Of a DNA stretch of 64,000 nt, positions 32,798 to 41,510 are shown piece by piece. Both the position numbers and the translations under genes were made by a program. This DNA comes from Azonexus sp. R2A61 (GTDB lineage: Bacteria > Pseudomonadota > Gammaproteobacteria > Burkholderiales > Rhodocyclaceae): contig NZ_JACBFO010000003.1 in NCBI RefSeq assembly GCF_021401135.1, positions 124,001-188,000 on the forward strand. The letters are read 5' to 3'. The notes beneath the pieces are model-generated. The model was not told the origin of the DNA, made no database searches, and was given only the letters and a program-made list of their open reading frames with translations. Positions within the stretch are counted from its first letter, which is position 1. Each line of letters begins with the position of its first letter.

Positions 32798-33064
32798 CGG
32801 GGCGCTCCGGAAGCGATTTCTCAAGTATAGGCTTCAAGCCTCTCATTTTGTTGCGCTTGTATTTCAGGCGCATGACAGGACGGCAAAATCCACGACCCGG
32901 ATGCCGTTGGCTTCTGGTCGGCAAAATGCACTGTACTGGTGCGTCGACCGCAGCCAGAGCACAGCCGGCGGGCATGCCCGTGGTCTGGAGGACGCCGCGG
33001 CGCCACCGGCCGACAGGCACGCGGCTTGCTGGATAAAGGAAAGCAACGCTCAGAGAGACAACCA

Positions 33065-35596
33065 ATGGCGAACTACAAAGGTATCGAGGTGGACGATACG
33101 GTCCGTCCCTTGCTCCCGCACATGGCGATGGTCGAGGATTACCGCGAATCGCTGCAGGCGCTGCAGGCGGTCTGGGACAACCTGAACCTGCTCGGGCAGT
33201 TGTCCGGGACGACGGCCGAAATGGGCAGCACGCGCGAGGCGTTCTCGGCGCTGACCGGCGACCTGCTGAACAGCCTGGCCGAAAGGACGCTGGCCAAACG
33301 CTGTCAGGAAATGGATGCCAAGGCGCAGATGGTCATCGACATCCTGATCCGCAACCTGTTCGAACGGACGGCGGACATCGGTTTTCTGGCGACCGACGAC
33401 GATATCCGCAGCTTTGCGCTGCGGCCGGCCGATCCCTTGCGGTTGCAGCAGCGCTTCCGCGAATACGTCGCCAAGTACTCGGTGTACGAGGACATCGTGC
33501 TGCTGTCGTCGGGGGGCGAAGTCCTGGTTCGCCTGCAGGATGACGCGCAGGTCAGCGCCATCGGCGAAAGCTGGGTGCGCGAGGCGTTGACCACACGCCA
33601 GGGCTATGTCGAACGTTACGGGCGCAGCCAGTTGTTTCCGGGGCGTCCGCCGGCGCTGATCTATGCCTACCGGATTGCGTCGAGCAGCGGCGAGACGATC
33701 GGCGTGCTGGCGCTGAGTTTTCGTTTTGCCGACGAAATGCAGCGCATCTTCCGCAGCCTGTCACAGGCCGGCGATCCCGGCGTGCTGGCCTTGCTCGACT
33801 GCAACGGGCAGGTGATCGCCTGCAGCGACCGCTGGCAGGTGCCGCTGGGAGCGGAAATCGACATTCCGCGCGGCGGCGTTCAGCGCATCCGTTTTGCCGG
33901 ACGCAGCTATCTGGCCGTCGCCTGTCCGACCAAGGGCTATCAGGGATATTTCGGGCCCGGCTGGCGCGGACTGGTGATGCTGCCGCTGGCCCAGGCTTTC
34001 GAATTCCAGGAGGAAGAAGCGCGTGGGGGCGTGCCCGAACGATTGTTGCCGTCGGTACTGGCCGGCCGGGCCTTTCCGGAAAGCCTGCGGGCGATTCCGC
34101 GCAAGGCCGATGCCATCCAGCGCGACCTCAACCGCTCGGTATGGAACGGCACCGTCCGCCACAGCAGCGCGGCGAGTACGGCGAGCAATCCGGCATTCTC
34201 GAAAATCCTGCTGTGGGAAATCAGCCGTACGGCGATGCGCATGCGCGAGGTGTTCGCCCGTTCGATCGGCAATCTGCAGACGACGGTACTCTCGTCGCTG
34301 CTCGCCGATTGCCGCCATTTTGCGTCGCTGGCCATCGACATCATGGACCGCAACCTCTACGAGCGCGCCAACGACTGCCGCTGGTGGGCGCTCGACCCGA
34401 CGATGCGCCGGCTGATGGCCACGGCTTCCGGCAGCGCGCGGCGCGAAGGGCTGGAGCGGGTGCTCGGTTACATCAACGGCCTGTACACCGTGTATGACAA
34501 CCTGCTGGTCTTCGATACGGCGGGCGTCGTTGTCGCGGTGTCCAATCCGGCGCACGGCGAACTGGTCGGGCATGTCCTCGGCGAACCGTGGGTCGAGGCT
34601 TGCCTGAAACTCGACGACAGCCAGCGTTACGCGGTCACGCCGTTTGCGCCGACGCCGCTGTACGCCGGCCGGCCGACCTATGCCTACCTGGCCGCCTTGC
34701 GCGCGCCCGAAGCGCATGAAGTGGTCGGCGGCATTGCCATCGTCTTCGACAGCGCGCCGCAATTCGCCGCCATGCTGGCCGACGCGCTGCCGCACGAGAC
34801 GTCCGGCGAAACGGTGGCCGGCAGCTTTGCGCTGTTCGTCGATCCCGCCGGCAATGTCGTGTCGTCGTCCACGGCGGACTGGCAGCCCGGTCAGCATGTC
34901 GATCTGCCGTCCGAATTGCTTGCCCCGCCGGCCGAGGGACACGCTACGCTGATCGAATTCGCCGGCCAGGTGATGGCCGTCGGTGCCCGGCGGTCGACCG
35001 GCTATCGCGAGTACAAGGGAGTCGACGACAGTTATCGCAACGAAGTGACGGCACTGGTGTTCATGCCGCTCGGCGCATTCGATCCGCTGGCGGTGCTGCC
35101 GGCGGAGAATGCGGAAGTCGGGCGGCAGCGGGCGGCGGTCGAAGCCGGCAAGGCCAGCCAGGAAATCGCTACCTTCCACCTTGGCGGCTACTGGCTGGGT
35201 TTGCCGATCGACGTCGTGGTCGAGGCGGTCGAACTGATCAGCGCGGCTCGCCTGCCCAATGCCCCGCCGCAGGTTTATGGTGCTTTCCTGCATCGCGGCG
35301 AAACCCTGCCGCTGTACAATCTGCACGCGGCACTCGGCCTGCCGGCGCCGCCCGAAGAGGGCGTCCGGGGGCAGGTGGTGGTGATCCGCGGCGAGGATGG
35401 CGCCTGTTTCGGCATCCTGGTCGATGCGCTGGGCGAGATTCCGGAAGTGCCGCTCGATGCCATCGCGGACGTTTCCAGCATCTATGTCGGCGTGACGCCG
35501 GTGCTCGCCTCGCTGGTCAAGGTCTCGGAAGCGCGGGGGGCACCGATGCTGACGTTGTTGTCGGTGGCCAGCATGGCGCAGAGTCTGCGCAGCTGA
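33065..35596 (+). CDS. CheW-domain protein with two Cache-like sensor units
   Basis: 843 residues. The C-terminus (about 705-840) is a CheW domain (EIATFHLGGYWLGLPIDVVV, PLYNLHAALGLP, CFGILVDALGEIPEVPLDAI), which docks to CheA and receptors. Ahead of it are two similar sensor units, about 75-290 and 455-700. Each has a helix, a YSVYEDIVLLSSGGEVL or YTVYDNLLVFDTAGVVV strand pair, a GESWVREA/GEPWVEAC helix and YAYRIASSS/YAYLAALRA, a dCache-like pattern. No signal peptide or membrane helix is visible, so it appears cytoplasmic, which is unusual for Cache domains. The ATG is at 33065; a longer frame upstream lacks support. No che genes are adjacent. Confidence 0.75.
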   Translation: MANYKGIEVDDTVRPLLPHMAMVEDYRESLQALQAVWDNLNLLGQLSGTTAEMGSTREAFSALTGDLLNSLAERTLAKRCQEMDAKAQMVIDILIRNLFERTADIGFLATDDDIRSFALRPADPLRLQQRFREYVAKYSVYEDIVLLSSGGEVLVRLQDDAQVSAIGESWVREALTTRQGYVERYGRSQLFPGRPPALIYAYRIASSSGETIGVLALSFRFADEMQRIFRSLSQAGDPGVLALLDCNGQVIACSDRWQVPLGAEIDIPRGGVQRIRFAGRSYLAVACPTKGYQGYFGPGWRGLVMLPLAQAFEFQEEEARGGVPERLLPSVLAGRAFPESLRAIPRKADAIQRDLNRSVWNGTVRHSSAASTASNPAFSKILLWEISRTAMRMREVFARSIGNLQTTVLSSLLADCRHFASLAIDIMDRNLYERANDCRWWALDPTMRRLMATASGSARREGLERVLGYINGLYTVYDNLLVFDTAGVVVAVSNPAHGELVGHVLGEPWVEACLKLDDSQRYAVTPFAPTPLYAGRPTYAYLAALRAPEAHEVVGGIAIVFDSAPQFAAMLADALPHETSGETVAGSFALFVDPAGNVVSSSTADWQPGQHVDLPSELLAPPAEGHATLIEFAGQVMAVGARRSTGYREYKGVDDSYRNEVTALVFMPLGAFDPLAVLPAENAEVGRQRAAVEAGKASQEIATFHLGGYWLGLPIDVVVEAVELISAARLPNAPPQVYGAFLHRGETLPLYNLHAALGLPAPPEEGVRGQVVVIRGEDGACFGILVDALGEIPEVPLDAIADVSSIYVGVTPVLASLVKVSEARGAPMLTLLSVASMAQSLRS

Positions 35597-35597
35597 A

Positions 35598-36095
35598 TCA
35601 GCGCATCTGCGAGGCGATGCGCAGGGCGTCGGCTTCCAGCACCGTGGTGTCGGTGCCGACGCACTTGGTCATGTCGATTTCCTCGATGTGGTCGAGGTCG
35701 GCCGGGTCGAGCACCGGTGCGGCCGAGCATCCGTCGCGCCGGGCTTTCCACTGGGCGATCAGGACTTCGTTGTCGGTCAGGCCGGTGGCCATGCCGGCCG
35801 GCAGTTCGGCACCCAGTTCGAGCAGCGTGCGCACGACTTCGACCCGTTTGCCGCGTATCGCCATCGACAAGGGCGAGATCGAAGCGCGATTGTCGGCCAG
35901 ATTGATCCTGGCGCCGCGCTGGACGAGTTCGCGAACGATGTCCACGTAACCCAGAAAGCAGGCCATGCCCATCGGCAGGCCGGGATCGCCCTGATCGTCG
36001 GCCTGTTCGATCGGTGCTCCGGCGTCGAGCGCGGCGCGGACTTCGGCCAGCTTTCCGCTACGGATCGCCTGAATCAGCAAGAGTTGCGAGGACAT
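35598..36095 (-). CDS. Ankyrin-repeat protein
   Basis: 165 residues with three to four ankyrin repeats (KLAEVRAALDAGAPIEQAD, GYVDIVRELVQRGARINLAD, KRVEVVRTLLELGAELP). The C-terminal part has acidic residues and two Cys. It is probably a protein-binding partner rather than an enzyme. It lies 98 bases downstream of nifE on the same strand, in the position where nifN is found in many diazotrophs, so co-expression with nifE is possible. The ATG follows GGGAGAAAGAC. The gene ends next to the convergent CheW gene. Confidence 0.8.
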   Translation of the reverse strand: MSSQLLLIQAIRSGKLAEVRAALDAGAPIEQADDQGDPGLPMGMACFLGYVDIVRELVQRGARINLADNRASISPLSMAIRGKRVEVVRTLLELGAELPAGMATGLTDNEVLIAQWKARRDGCSAAPVLDPADLDHIEEIDMTKCVGTDTTVLEADALRIASQMR

Positions 36096-36193
36096 GTCTT
36101 TCTCCCGGAGGGTGCGGGTGAAATCTTAGCGCTTTTGCCGGCTGTCGGTCTGTGCCCGGATCGTGATGGCGTGTAGGTTTTTGTTAAATCGCG

Positions 36194-37594
36194 TCAGGCC
36201 GCAAGCACCGTTCCTGCCGCATTCTGACGCGCCCACGGCGCCGGTCGGCGGACGGCCTGCCACACCGGGCTTTCCATCGACAGCGCCAGCTGGCGGGCCA
36301 GCTCGCTCATGCCGGCATAGCCGGCATAGCCGAATTCGCGTTCCTGATTGATGTCGAGGAAGGGGATGCGGGCTTTCAGTGCGGTGTACAGGTTGCGCCC
36401 GCCGGCGATCAGGATGTCGGCCTTGTACTCGTGATAGGTCGACAGCAGTGCCTTCGGACTGCCGTCGTCGATCATCTTGGTGTCCTCGCCCATCAGTTCG
36501 CGGATGCGCGCTTTGTCCTCTTCGGTGGACTTCTTGGTGCCGGTGGCGACGACCTTCATGCCCAGATCCTGGAGGGCGGAAACGATGGACCAGGATTTGA
36601 CGCCGCCGGTGTAGAGCAGCACGCGCTTGTCTTTCAAGCGGGCACGCCAGGGTTCGAGGGCGGCGTGCGCCTTGGCTTCCTCACGGGCGATCAGCGCCTC
36701 GGTACGGGCGCTCAGGTCGGGATCGCCGATCAGCCGCGCGAAGTCGCGCAGTGCGGTCGACACGTCCTGGACGCCATAAAAGCTGCCTTCGAAATAAGGG
36801 ATGCCGTAGTTTTCCTGCATCTTGCGGGCGACGTTGAGCAGGGCCTTGGCGCAGACCACCATGTTCACCTTGGCCCGGTGCATGGTCTGTACTTCATGGA
36901 AGCGGGAATCGCCGGATAGCGTGCACAGGATGCGCAGGCCCAGTTCGTCGAACAGCGGCGCGACGTGCCAGAACTCGCCGGCGATGTTGTATTCGCCGAT
37001 CAGGTTGATGTCGTAGGTCGGCAGGCCGTCGGCGCGCGGCTTGGCCGGGGCCGGTTCGCGGGTGCCGATGACGTGCTTGAACATGGCTTCGCCGGCGAGC
37101 CGGTTGCCGAGGTTCTTGGTGCCGTAGAAACCGGCCGCATCGACCGGCACCACTGGCACGCCGACGCGCTCGGCGGCCGCCTTGCAGACGGCGTCGACGT
37201 CGTCGCCGATCAGCGCGGTGACGCAAGTGTTGTAGACGAAGACGGCGGCCGGCGAGTAGCTGTCGACGGCCTGCTTGATGGCGTGAAACAGCCGCTTTTC
37301 GCCGCGGCCCATGACCACGTCGGTTTCCGACAGGTCGGTGGTCATGCCGATGCGGTACAGCGTGACGCCGCTCGAGCGCGTGCCGCGGTTGTCCCAGGAC
37401 GATCCGGCGCAGGCAATCGGCCCATGCACGATGTGGGCGACATCGGCGATCGGCAGCAGTGCGATCTGGGCGCCGTCGAAGGAACAGCCGCCGGCCGTGG
37501 CGCCCGGTTTCGGCTTGGCACAGCCGGACTTTTCCTTCTTGTTGTGGTCGCAAGCCGGTTCGTCGAGCAGGGCCTGGATTTCGCTGGCTTTCAT
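36194..37594 (-). CDS. nifE: Nitrogenase FeMo-cofactor scaffold protein NifE
   Basis: Alpha-like subunit of the NifEN scaffold on which the NifB-cofactor is matured to FeMo-co. 466 residues. Characteristic blocks: [77 protein letters not shown] and [18 protein letters not shown]. These spell NifE, not NifD or NifN. The start is ATG 37594 because GGGAG lies 6 bases before it; an ATG two codons upstream (37600) abuts the ribosome site. A sigma-54 promoter and NifA site lie upstream. Its usual partner nifN is not in this window, which is odd. Confidence 0.93.
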   Translation of the reverse strand: MKASEIQALLDEPACDHNKKEKSGCAKPKPGATAGGCSFDGAQIALLPIADVAHIVHGPIACAGSSWDNRGTRSSGVTLYRIGMTTDLSETDVVMGRGEKRLFHAIKQAVDSYSPAAVFVYNTCVTALIGDDVDAVCKAAAERVGVPVVPVDAAGFYGTKNLGNRLAGEAMFKHVIGTREPAPAKPRADGLPTYDINLIGEYNIAGEFWHVAPLFDELGLRILCTLSGDSRFHEVQTMHRAKVNMVVCAKALLNVARKMQENYGIPYFEGSFYGVQDVSTALRDFARLIGDPDLSARTEALIAREEAKAHAALEPWRARLKDKRVLLYTGGVKSWSIVSALQDLGMKVVATGTKKSTEEDKARIRELMGEDTKMIDDGSPKALLSTYHEYKADILIAGGRNLYTALKARIPFLDINQEREFGYAGYAGMSELARQLALSMESPVWQAVRRPAPWARQNAAGTVLAA

Positions 37595-37626
37595 GGGCAT
37601 CTCCCGCGTTGTCTGACTATCAGGTC

Positions 37627-37642
37627 AGCAAGATCGATGCCA
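37627..37642 (-). promoter_or_regulatory. Sigma-54 promoter of nifE
   Basis: Minus-strand TGGCATCGATCTTGCT, with GG and GC 12 bases apart as required for -24/-12. The predicted start site is near 37616, about 22 bases before the ATG. Confidence 0.8.
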
Positions 37643-37696
37643 CGCGAAGTTTTTTTATAACTTCATGTTTATGAAGGTTTATCCGGTTTTGATGGA

Positions 37697-37712
37697 TGTC
37701 GCGAAAGCGACA
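37697..37712. promoter_or_regulatory. NifA activator site for nifE
   Basis: TGTCGCGAAAGCGACA, a TGT-N10-ACA palindrome 55 bases upstream of the nifE -24 element. Confidence 0.8.
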
Positions 37713-37721
37713 AGCCGGTGC

Positions 37722-38498
37722 CTACTGCTCGACGAAGGCGCGTTCGATGACGTAGTCGCCCTGTTCGCCGATGTGCGGCGAAATCCGGAAACCGAAATTG
37801 TCGAGCATTGCCGAGATTTCCTTGAGCATGGCCGGGCTGCCGCAGATCATGCCGCGGTCGGTGGCCGGGTCGAGCGGCGCCTCGCCAATATCCTCGAACA
37901 GTTTGCCGGAGAGGATCAGGTCGGTCTGCCGGCCTTCGTTGCGGAAGGGCTCGCGGGTCACGGTCGGGTAGTAGATCAGCTTTTCACGGATTTCCTCGCC
38001 GAGGTATTCGTGTTCCTTCAGATCGTGCTCGATGTAGTCGTGATAGGCCAGCTCGTTGGTCCAGCGTACGCCGTGGATGAGGATGATCTTCTCGAACTTC
38101 TCGTAGGTCTCGGGATCGTGGATCAGGCTCATGAAGGGGGCCAGGCCGGTGCCGGTGGCGAACAGGAACAGGCGCTTGCCCGGTTTCAGGTCGCGCAGGA
38201 CCAGGGTGCCGGTCGGCTTGCGGCTGACCAGCAGCTTGTCGCCGGCTTTCAGGTGTTGCAGGCGCGAGGTCAGCGGACCGTCCTGCACCTTGATGCTGAA
38301 GAATTCGAGATGTTCCTCGTAATTGGCGCTGGCCACGCTGTAGGCGCGCATCAGCGGTCGTCCCTCGACTTCGAGGCCGATCATCACGAATTGCCCGTTG
38401 ATGAAGCGCAGGGACTGATCGCGGGTGGTGCGGAAGGTGAACAGGCTGTCGTTCCAGTGATGAACGGACAGAACGGTTTCGTGATTGAAGGCGCTCAT
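37722..38498 (-). CDS. fpr: Ferredoxin-NADP reductase
   Basis: 258-residue FAD enzyme moving electrons between NADPH and ferredoxin or flavodoxin. It starts MSAFNHETVLSVHHWNDSLF. FAD contacts are in RPLMRAYSVASANYEEHLEF (RAYS) and GPLTSRLQHLKAGD. The NADP site includes LFLFATGTGLAPFMSLIHDP and GMICGSPAMLKEI, and it ends with the VIERAFVEQ-type C-terminus of the Fpr class. The ATG follows GGAG by 8 bases. It lies just downstream of the NifA site region and divergent from a LysR gene. It may supply reduced ferredoxin to nitrogenase or serve oxidative-stress defence; the second is the better-known role of the LysR-fpr arrangement. Confidence 0.9.
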   Translation of the reverse strand: MSAFNHETVLSVHHWNDSLFTFRTTRDQSLRFINGQFVMIGLEVEGRPLMRAYSVASANYEEHLEFFSIKVQDGPLTSRLQHLKAGDKLLVSRKPTGTLVLRDLKPGKRLFLFATGTGLAPFMSLIHDPETYEKFEKIILIHGVRWTNELAYHDYIEHDLKEHEYLGEEIREKLIYYPTVTREPFRNEGRQTDLILSGKLFEDIGEAPLDPATDRGMICGSPAMLKEISAMLDNFGFRISPHIGEQGDYVIERAFVEQ

Positions 38499-38591
38499 GG
38501 CGATTGCTCCGGGAAAATTTTCCCTGAGTGTAGCGCGCCGGAAAATATATAAAAGCGGATAATATTTGTATCTATTATCTGTTTTTTGAAT

Positions 38592-39515
38592 ATGAAATTT
38601 ACCTTGCGCCAACTGGCGATTTTCTCGGCAGTGGCTCGCCTGCAGAACGTTTCGCGTGCCGCAGCGCAGCTCGCCATGTCCCAGTCGGCGGCGAGCAATG
38701 CGCTGGTTGAGCTGGAGCGGCAGATCGGGCAAGCCTTGTTCGACCGGATCGGCAAGAGCCTGCATCTCAATGCGCTGGGGCGCGGGGTGTTGCCGCAGGT
38801 GGAAAACCTGCTGGCGCAGGCGGAAGCCGTCGAAGCCTATCTTGGCGGCGACGGACTGGCACCGATCACGGTCGGTGCGACGCTGACCATCGGCAATTAT
38901 CTGGGGACGCTGCTGATCGCCGAATACATGACCCAGCATCCCGATGCCGTCGTTCATCTCCAGGTCGCCAATACCCAGACGGTGCTCGACCGCCTGCTGG
39001 CTTTCGAATGCGATCTGGCGCTGGTCGAAGGCGAAGTCAGTCATCCGGATCTGGCGGCGGAACCCTGGATGGAAGACGAACTGGTCGTGTTTTGTGCGCC
39101 GACGCATCCGCTCGCCGGCAAGGCTGCGGTCGACGCCGCCGATCTCGATAATCAGCCGTGGATCCTGCGCGAACGGGGCTCGGGAACGCGTCGCCAGTTC
39201 GACCGCTCGATCGGCGCTCATCTCGCCGGTTTCCGGTTGCGCTTGGAACTGGAACATACCGAGGCGATCAAGCGGGCGGTGGAGTCGGGGCTGGGCATCG
39301 GTTGTCTGTCCCGGCTGGCGCTGCGCGAAGCGTTGAGACGGGGCAGTCTGGTCGAATTGCCGACACCGGCTTTCGATCTCAGGCGCAGCTTTTACATCGT
39401 CAGTCATGCATCGCGCCACGCCGGCCGGGCCGGCCAGGTGTTTCGCGAACTCTGCCTGCACATCCGCGGTGATGCCCGTCACACCGCCGATCTGAAAATG
39501 CCCTTCATTCCCTGA
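38592..39515 (+). CDS. LysR-family regulator divergent from fpr
   Basis: 307 residues. The N-terminal winged HTH (MKFTLRQLAIFSAVARLQNV; AAAQLAMSQSAASNALVELE) is followed by the periplasmic-binding-like effector domain (APITVGATLTIGNYLGTLLI; ESGLGIGCLSRLALREAL). This resembles the CysB/CbbR/FinR side of LysR regulators; FinR is known to control fpr in Pseudomonas. Start at ATG 38592 (an in-frame TTG lies two codons earlier). The 93-base AT-rich gap shared with fpr is the likely operator. Its stop abuts the convergent orphan gene at 39516. Confidence 0.85.
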   Translation: MKFTLRQLAIFSAVARLQNVSRAAAQLAMSQSAASNALVELERQIGQALFDRIGKSLHLNALGRGVLPQVENLLAQAEAVEAYLGGDGLAPITVGATLTIGNYLGTLLIAEYMTQHPDAVVHLQVANTQTVLDRLLAFECDLALVEGEVSHPDLAAEPWMEDELVVFCAPTHPLAGKAAVDAADLDNQPWILRERGSGTRRQFDRSIGAHLAGFRLRLELEHTEAIKRAVESGLGIGCLSRLALREALRRGSLVELPTPAFDLRRSFYIVSHASRHAGRAGQVFRELCLHIRGDARHTADLKMPFIP

Positions 39516-40484
39516 TCAGATCGCGTAGGGGCGGTGCAGCCAGCCGCGCACGACGTCGACATCCTTCTGCGGCAGGTAGGCAAAGCCGGCCAGCGCGTCC
39601 TCGACAACGGTCTGGGCAACCCAGTGCGGTACCGCCTTGCTGCCCAGCATGTGGAAGTACCAGGCCATCGGATAGCCGGCGTGACGGTCGAAATGTTGCA
39701 GGGCTTCGTGCAGCTTGAGGCCGCTGTTTCCGGCTTCGGCCTCGAATTCGGGCGGCTCGCCGGCCAGCGTGGCGATCGGCTGGGCGCGGAAGACCGGCTG
39801 GTGATAGCGATCGAGATGTTCGCGGGTCGAGATGACCCAGTGATTGGTGTAGTCGGAAGCCGAACCGGCACTCGATTTCGACCAGTCTTCGATCATCCGG
39901 TGAATCGCCGCCGGTTCGGGTTTCTGGGTCAGCATGCGCGCCAGGAAAGCACCGACGTGCTGCAGGCGACGGAAGGTGTAAACCGGCAGGCCGATCGGCT
40001 GCAGCGCGGCCTGGCCGATCCGCGGGTCGACCAGTTCCTCGATCGTCGCCGGCTCGTTGGCGAACAGCCGGTGGGCGCGCATTTCCTGCAGGTCCTCGAT
40101 TTCAAGCTGCAGGAAATCGTCGGCACCGTCGCCCACCGCAGCGACCAGGTAATGCGTCTGGCCGACCAGGCGGGTGGCGTACAGCGCACGATCGGCATGA
40201 TCGTCGATCAACTGGGCAATATCGCCGTCACGGGCATCGAGTTCCTGTTCGATCCATTGTTCGACGCTGTCGCTGATGCGTTGCCCGTCACCGTCCACAA
40301 TGCCGCCGAGGCGATACCAGCCACCTCGTGCCAGCGCGTGGCGGAATTTCCATTCCGGCAGCGCACTGCCGAGTCCCTTGACCAGTGCGCCGGGGCCGGC
40401 GCTGACCGGGGTGTGGCTGCAGGTTTCGACGATGGCGGGGGCCAGGGATTTGCAGTATTCGGTCCAGGCCTGGGCGGTTTTCAT
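39516..40484 (-). CDS. Uncharacterised nif-cluster protein, 322 residues
   Basis: Soluble protein starting MKTAQAWTEYCKSLAPAIVE. No recognised motif: a mixed alpha/beta pattern with GGWYRLGGIVDGDGQRISDS near the start, several acidic helices (LQLEIEDLQEMRAHRLFANE), and HFDRHAGYPMAWYFHMLGSK near the end. It contains only one Cys. It is the last gene of the nifH-nifD-nifK-nifT-fdx-nafY-DUF6129-LRV series and starts 18 bases after the LRV gene, so it is probably co-transcribed with the nitrogenase structural genes. The ATG follows AGGAACGACTC. Role unknown. Confidence 0.7.
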   Translation of the reverse strand: MKTAQAWTEYCKSLAPAIVETCSHTPVSAGPGALVKGLGSALPEWKFRHALARGGWYRLGGIVDGDGQRISDSVEQWIEQELDARDGDIAQLIDDHADRALYATRLVGQTHYLVAAVGDGADDFLQLEIEDLQEMRAHRLFANEPATIEELVDPRIGQAALQPIGLPVYTFRRLQHVGAFLARMLTQKPEPAAIHRMIEDWSKSSAGSASDYTNHWVISTREHLDRYHQPVFRAQPIATLAGEPPEFEAEAGNSGLKLHEALQHFDRHAGYPMAWYFHMLGSKAVPHWVAQTVVEDALAGFAYLPQKDVDVVRGWLHRPYAI

Positions 40485-40501
40485 GAGTCGTTCCTATGGT
40501 G

Positions 40502-41260
40502 TCAGGCGGCTTGTGAATCGGCGAGCCGCTGCTTCACGGCATCGCGCACTTCGGGTTCGGGGTCGTCGGCGAGCATGGGCAGATAATCGACCGGCGCGTT
40601 GGCGACAGCGGCCAGGCGCACCCACCATTCCTGATCCTGCAGAAGGCTGGCGGCCAGGCCGGGCAAGGCGCGTTCGGCGACGATGGCACGCACTTCCGGT
40701 TCGCTGTCCCTGGCCAGCAGGTGCAGGGCGAACGGCGGCAGCCGCGAGGCGACCACCTTGCGTACCTCGCGTTCGTCGTCGCGGGCCAGTCTGGACAGCA
40801 GGCCATGCGGCAGGCGGCGGGCGACGGTGGCACGGATCAGGTAATCGGGGTCATCGACGAGGCGTATCAGCAGACCTTCGGGCAGGCGGGAGGCGACCGA
40901 CAAGCGGACTTCGCGATCCGGATCGCCGATCATCCCCTCGAGCTGTTCGACCGGCAGCCGGGTGACGACGACGCGGCGGACCACTTCGTCGGGGTCGGAT
41001 TTCAGTCGAAAAATGGTGTCGACCGGAGAATAGCGGGCGGCGATTGCCCGTCGCTCCCAGAAAATGTCGTCGAGGAAATGCACCGCTTCATCGCGGTTCT
41101 GGCGCAGGAAACGATCGATCTGCCGACCGCTGTGGGCGCGGATGCAAGCGTCGCCGGGCATGCAGCGGCGGCTGTTCAGGTAGTCGGGATTGTAGTTGCA
41201 GCCCGAACAGAGGCCCTGTTTGCCGACGCCGGTTTCGGCGGTTTTCTGTTCAATCGTCAT
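40502..41260 (-). CDS. LRV protein: Fe-S cluster plus leucine-rich variant repeats
   Basis: 252 residues. A Cys cluster near the N-terminus (GLCSGCNYNP ... RRCMPGDACIRA) matches the [4Fe-4S]-binding segment of the Azotobacter LRV protein. It is followed by about eight 24-residue LRV repeats with the core DPDREVRLSVASRLP/ERALPGLA. This class is known from nif regions, but its role is undefined; a protective or docking function is guessed. ATG 41260 is chosen (MTIEQKTAETGVG), overlapping the DUF6129 gene by 11 bases; a longer frame exists upstream. It is the fourth small gene in the string after nifT. Confidence 0.85.
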   Translation of the reverse strand: MTIEQKTAETGVGKQGLCSGCNYNPDYLNSRRCMPGDACIRAHSGRQIDRFLRQNRDEAVHFLDDIFWERRAIAARYSPVDTIFRLKSDPDEVVRRVVVTRLPVEQLEGMIGDPDREVRLSVASRLPEGLLIRLVDDPDYLIRATVARRLPHGLLSRLARDDEREVRKVVASRLPPFALHLLARDSEPEVRAIVAERALPGLAASLLQDQEWWVRLAAVANAPVDYLPMLADDPEPEVRDAVKQRLADSQAA

Positions 41261-41510
41261 CGACCTTGCTGGCCAGCAGGATGCCGGTTGCCATGCCGAC
41301 ATCGTTGGTCAGTTCGAGGCAGTGACCGCTGGCGCCGGTCACCAGATAGATGGCGTGTGCTTCCAGTTCGCAGGCCGGGCGGTAGCGGGGCGACACATCG
41401 TCTTCGCTGCACTCGGTGAAATGCTGCTCCGGAAAAGCGGCCCGCAAGGCGGCCAGATTCGGTTCGCTGCGCGCCGCGCCGGCGATGCGTTCGAGCAGTT
41501 CCGGGCTCAT
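41250..41510 (-). CDS. DUF6129-type small nif-associated protein
   Basis: 86 residues starting MSPELLERIAGAARSEPNLA, then LRAAFPEQHFTECSEDDVSP, with a central short beta section (YRPACELEAHAIYLVTGASG HCLEL) and an acidic end. I recognise the pattern as the small DUF6129-type protein found beside NafY/LRV genes in Rhodocyclales and Azotobacter-like clusters. No catalytic motif. Its start overlaps the nafY stop (ATGA) and its end overlaps the LRV start, so translation is coupled on both sides. Confidence 0.65.
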   Translation of the reverse strand: MSPELLERIAGAARSEPNLAALRAAFPEQHFTECSEDDVSPRYRPACELEAHAIYLVTGASGHCLELTNDVGMATGILLASKVDDD

